Source of the DNA: Clostridium sp. AN503
Lineage (GTDB): Bacteria > Bacillota > Clostridia > Lachnospirales > Lachnospiraceae
Direction: 5' to 3'
Assembly (NCBI RefSeq): GCF_040719375.1
Contig: NZ_JBFDTP010000002.1
Coordinates: forward strand, 3,179,688-3,243,687
DNA: 64,000 nucleotides
Shown: piece by piece, positions 63,301 to 64,000 of the stretch
Layout of the letters: each line of letters opens with the position of its first letter
How positions within the stretch are numbered: position 1 is the first letter of the stretch
Position numbers and translations under genes: made by a program
Notes under the pieces: generated by a model
What the model was told of the DNA's origin: nothing
The model's input: only the letters and a program-made list of their open reading frames with translations
Databases searched by the model: none

Positions 63301-63822
63301 ATCCTGGTACATGCCGCTGTAGCCGCCCATCACGGTGATGTATTCGTGCTCAGCGATCTCATAGGTGCGGTAATAGTCGTTGAACTGGATCAGCTCGCCG
63401 TCCGGCTCATCGATCAGGCTGTCCAGGTCATAATAGTCCTCCGGCAGACGCCACTCTGCGTCCGTAGCCAGGTCAGAGTCGGATGCATAGGGGAGCATAT
63501 AGCCATAACCCAATTCCTCCAGCTCCTCCATCCAGTTGTCCTCATCCAGGATCAGGTCGTTCATATCAATGACGTCATAGCTTCCCTGGGCGTTGGAACC
63601 GGAGGCAGAGCGCAGGCCGATATCCCTCAGGGTCAGCGCCTTCTGCCTGGAAAAATCCACCCGCCGGGGCATGTTGTCCAGAGCTGTCGCCGCCTGGGAC
63701 ACGATCGGCGCCATATTGGGCGCGATCATGCTGATGCATAAAAGCCAGCTGACTGCCTGTTTGCAGGCGCGCCGTGTCCATGTATGCTGTTTATGCTGCT
63801 CCTTTTTTGGTTTTGTACTCAT
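54373..63822 (-). CDS. giant secreted Rhs/YD-repeat polymorphic toxin
   Basis: A 3149-residue protein. The signal peptide (about 1-45) has a basic start with TRRACK, hydrophobic AVSWLLCISMIAPNMAPIV and a SQA-A cleavage site. A DNRLRE-like adhesive domain lies near 430-500 (ILRMTTQTGN, WNAHSVTWNHAPAL). A LysM-like wall-binding module follows at 693-745 (VQLNDIVQRIAQHYGVNPNV), then DUF6531 near 780-860 (VNINTGNFYMNQSDAEIPEL) and an acidic linker (890-950). Dozens of YD repeats fill 965-2690 and form the toxin-enclosing shell. The RYYNANQGRFFQEDTY and NYVDPSGH boundary is at 2770-2818. The AT-rich tip (2819-3149) ends in a likely nuclease, YNYEVRVHEGNSKYTDADSI and YRVSR, whose family I cannot name. 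GGGAGGG precedes the ATG but lies in a hairpin. Confidence 0.9.
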   Translation of the reverse strand: MSTKPKKEQHKQHTWTRRACKQAVSWLLCISMIAPNMAPIVSQAATALDNMPRRVDFSRQKALTLRDIGLRSASGSNAQGSYDVIDMNDLILDEDNWMEELEELGYGYMLPYASDSDLATDAEWRLPEDYYDLDSLIDEPDGELIQFNDYYRTYEIAEHEYITVMGGYSGMYQDENGEVCQTDNTLRLAGNRSRSASGMKYYNTAGRWDIVIPAQITSSDGITMENNDIRIELVPEGDFTRSLAAGNAVRFADVYENIDYQYTVLGETLKEDIILLEPSDRNTFTYRLKTPGLKAAKEGRSIIVYKSRKSEPLFTLEAPVMIDNAGETSADLKLALTGTDGNYTVRLKADEDWLNAADRSYPVRIDPANMVPSNEFLLCLTAEDKPGQVLGWNQDAYVGYLDGMGNCRLYIAFNETNCPSILSFFDGSGAVAEEAILRMTTQTGNAVGKTVFQLAYPTTAWNAHSVTWNHAPALDEQPEGAPAPGPDQFIEFHITDRLNEWIQGTKLQAGFAVKAMIEAGPDHRPEDIMPAERFYNQNHESMGPRIEVHWTGEAIETDMASYPLADTTTEVKPSIIKTGIEGRTATGVIAHGKTTADAEVEYTLIDESEDEVDNGKDTAHGSLDRPDFDEAGLEHGQIFLKQSNWQSAGYPSDSLELDTKYHFSVTATAPPEEEEGEEGGDGGDEEPETFGPKDTDTFLFYEVQLNDIVQRIAQHYGVNPNVIGRDNSLYRGQLTEAGTILFIREPQTSDPYTPKPMSTLEQDILNGLLLGANPECLIDLEPVNINTGNFYMNQSDAEIPELNGDFGVSRSYNSLIPDRRSEFGMGWSSPLGERLTILGDGRILYKREDGAFITLKKDGDVYKGENGRDLVLETLDSLDVDMATRSNAWKDDGDGEEDEEGESGAYRSSAGYSTAAAGSAQDPAAEDDADGDPDSDTEEGGEEEEPVPAMPNVAGFKLTSLDGSVRVFDALGFMQYREDRKGNRTTFIYDENYNLLQVISPTDKILEITMDEEYRITEIGLPDGTSLTYEYDDDGNLISFTDQKGDSRHYEYDDMHHMTAWQDENGNTVVENLYDENGRVTQQTDANGGTASIRYEDGRSIMTDNRGNDTVVYTDELGRSIRVEYADGTGTESSYDADGHLASHTDENGAVTRYTYDESGNILTETRDDGSKAVYTYNESNLPLTATDYEGNTTRFTYDEKGNLTSMTDGEGNTTRYGYDEMSRLVSITDANDGTSRFEYDGAAVTAYTDPEGNTSTFTYDEMNRVLTQTDPEGNTTEHDYNANGWETAVTAPDGGVTAYEFSPAGEVLSIIDPMGVATTFTYDAMHNILSGEDALGNTLHYEYDANYNKVAETNAKGDKTAYEYDARDRMVNVTDALGQTIAYTLDGNGNTTGMADRRGNTTESWYHKVLNLSTMMKDALGNETYYQYDHNGNLTKITYPDGTSITYAYDRAGRLVRTTAQNGLVTEIGYDGNGNITRITDNETRVYRFAYDGNNRLVKATDPLGGVTEYAYDGAGRQTLVTDANGNSTAYAYDAVGRLKEMQDALGGSASSEYDLNGRTLSFTDQNDHTTTWHYDVIGQVLAQVDAAENITAMEYDSLGNVTKVTDALKGETAMDVDALRRTVKMTDALGGEYTYDYDENGNLLKVTMPDGDTVSMSYDANNRMTYYRDEASVVTRYEYDSMGRITKAQDTAGNVMTYQYDESGNLVKQTDTIGRDAIYEYDKFNRLISVTGTDLATTTYTYDPLDRLASVTQADGTVTSYEYDPVGNLIKTTEPGEAVYTYAYDAINRLTNKVNPLGASTTFQYDAKGNLTGTVDGEDNTNVYVYDVIDRLTTLTDGRGNDTAYEYDELSRLLSHTTPEGNKTEYRYDALSRMTKAKDPNGLITEYQYDVMGNLVETISPKGARTAYTYDKHDELTSITDPAGNVTRYAVDLNRQVTEMTQKNGAKYAYTYDPVHRLTSITTPLGLKQELTYDVADNVIKDTDNLGRTTTYEYDIMHRMTKSTNAKGGVTEFGYDIRGNQNQMTNAMGHTWNYQYDLIDQLTASVDPEGKATEAVYDLVGNITSITRPGERTTSYTYDQNYNQTSITDPKGYLYGDIYDRDNRLTGTVDPLNQTQSVTYDPGSRVTELRDKMGLTQAFTYDPHGNVLTSRTTNGLITQFQYDILDQLVRVTDPMGYQTAYQYDVMGNITSMTNAKLKTTTYEYDAEGNMTSLTSPMGRKEQYTYDVGGRMTERLTPSGGRIFYDYDTLNALADKSYSSANELGNDRPVKMVYNVMGQRISMEDITGESTYTYDSLGRLKTATNGSGKVVEYFYDEADNLEAIRYPDGGEVSYEYDKNDNITKLTDRDGRATAYEYDPLNRLTHVIRADGSESVYTYNARNQVLEAKNTCVCGILISDYQYTYNDAGLVTKEVAKEDLFTSNKDHGHNGGEKDKCAHANGSGGSGNDPWWNGWDSQNPWQNQNPEWETTVRTFTYDDNGEMTGCEESKGQFHKVTYTYKYDEAGNRTFAKKAKTFPYSYLESWQNIYTYNDDNQMVAATVCEGNLTKDYTFTYDANGNLTHECYQKQAEVVYQYDTENRLTAVYDQQKLLMASTYDGDGNRAFQLNYNPAAECGYGIGWGGEIYMPEHSRNEDESLTAEGQLFSYICSDTGRAYDLTEYVNDTNREYTEVLTAYTVNSGAMESYSYAGTMRNSRNDIWTEARDVVRNEMSYYLYDGRGSVTANTWYNGRVTDVYQYDPYGQVTLGSTEHTDFYGYNAESYNPNTGLEFLRARYYNANQGRFFQEDTYLGDITDPLTLNRYAYVKNSPLNYVDPSGHDPRDEFDSPSNYLPGQYEIDALGDSYYQDWILRYQAANNNDERWALVDEKNARIYPDNSQLRKCIEDLIEGIESGRLKVVSLCEDAHSGYRVGVYEADAIVNNLVVDILTFGNGYWSRAYVRDHDIYIYIHDAKAEAENETAFNLGYNVGGITRFWTYASIIGAALANNTANPGGTGNVRVTPEGYEVYIGGDAAVAGGMPVVPDISTINKNGEGESETENPQDYLDEALERQGLEKTPKKLKEKWTDGEYNYEVRVHEGNSKYTDADSIYRVSRQKVPDPNPKVQGSGKEYLGSDGKWYHESELSEFNKNGTPNPLYNEHGAKVTHIPVD

Positions 63823-63826
63823 ACAG

Positions 63827-63874
63827 AATCCCTCCCGAAATATAATACTTTAACTTTATATTTCGGGAGGGATT
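63827..63874 (-). promoter_or_regulatory. 19-bp inverted repeat sequestering the rhs ribosome-binding site
   Basis: 63827-63845 is the exact reverse complement of 63856-63874, with a 10-base loop. On the transcript the GGGAGGG ribosome site is in the 3' arm, 5-11 bases from the arm's end and about 9 from the ATG. Folding would block translation of the giant gene. No T-run follows, so it is not a terminator. Confidence 0.8.
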
Positions 63875-63887
63875 TCGACAATATTTA

Positions 63888-63924
63888 TGGAAAAAACTGT
63901 ATTGTTTTTGGAAAAAATGGTATT
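63888..63924. repeat. two direct repeats spaced 21 bp upstream of rhs
   Basis: TGGAAAAAACTGTATT (63888-63903) and TGGAAAAAATGGTATT (63909-63924) differ at two positions and lie on the same helical face. They are upstream of the rhs leader hairpin, where a regulator or the RNA polymerase could bind. Nothing else is recognised between here and the window end. Confidence 0.5.
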
Positions 63925-64000
63925 CCGGATCAGTGATATTTTTCTGCAAGGCTGCCTGCCAGGCTTCCTGCAAAACGTTTGCGCATATTCCGGGACACCG

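Overview
The window looks like a chromosomal segment of a spore-forming gut clostridium, most likely a Lachnospiraceae-type Firmicute. The signs are AGGAGG-type ribosome sites, consensus sigma-A promoters, a CotS-family spore coat kinase, a CmpB-type membrane protein and a GAAC-N4-GTTC LexA box. No rRNA, tRNA or CRISPR array was seen.

The left half (1-32 kb) is ordinary chromosome. In order it holds: a beta-lactamase-fold protein that has lost its catalytic motifs; convergent to it thrC and fba; a polar amino-acid ABC transporter operon with a terminator-bearing leader; a CmpB-type membrane protein; a LexA-boxed dinB / small protein / SRAP operon; a coiled-coil protein; a large HD + Hsp90-like ATPase; a tartrate/fumarate-type dehydratase with a dicarboxylate transporter and two GntR regulators; an AlbA_2 regulator with an octanucleotide repeat in its leader; a phosphohexomutase; a CotS-like kinase; a glycerophosphodiester phosphodiesterase; cca; an HD nucleotidase; an SH3 lipoprotein; an orphan trpB; and a GH25 lysozyme.

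The right half (about 32-64 kb) is one polymorphic-toxin locus transcribed leftward. It begins with a 3149-residue secreted Rhs/YD-repeat protein (63822 to 54373) and its cognate immunity gene. About 20 kb follow of displaced cassettes, each typically made of a 3' piece of the same Rhs core, a different AT-rich toxin tip and an immunity gene. Recognisable tips are a PD-(D/E)XK-like nuclease, a CdiA-CT-like tRNase, a DUF4258/RelE-like RNase, an Ntox28-like domain and a barnase-like domain with its barstar. Many are broken by nonsense mutations, one-base shifts or deletions, while the immunity genes are mostly intact. This suggests that immunity is what is being retained.

The most unusual structure is at the cassette junctions. 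Next to the 3' end of most immunity genes sits a palindrome of variable sequence; in eight cases it is followed 9-27 bases later by a near-constant GC hairpin (TCGCCCGGCAAAGCCGGGCGA). In several places a longer structured repeat beginning TGTGACGC precedes it. These two-part hairpins could be tandem terminators, or recombination boundaries by which toxin tips are shuffled. The giant rhs gene has a 19-bp perfect inverted repeat that buries its ribosome-binding site.
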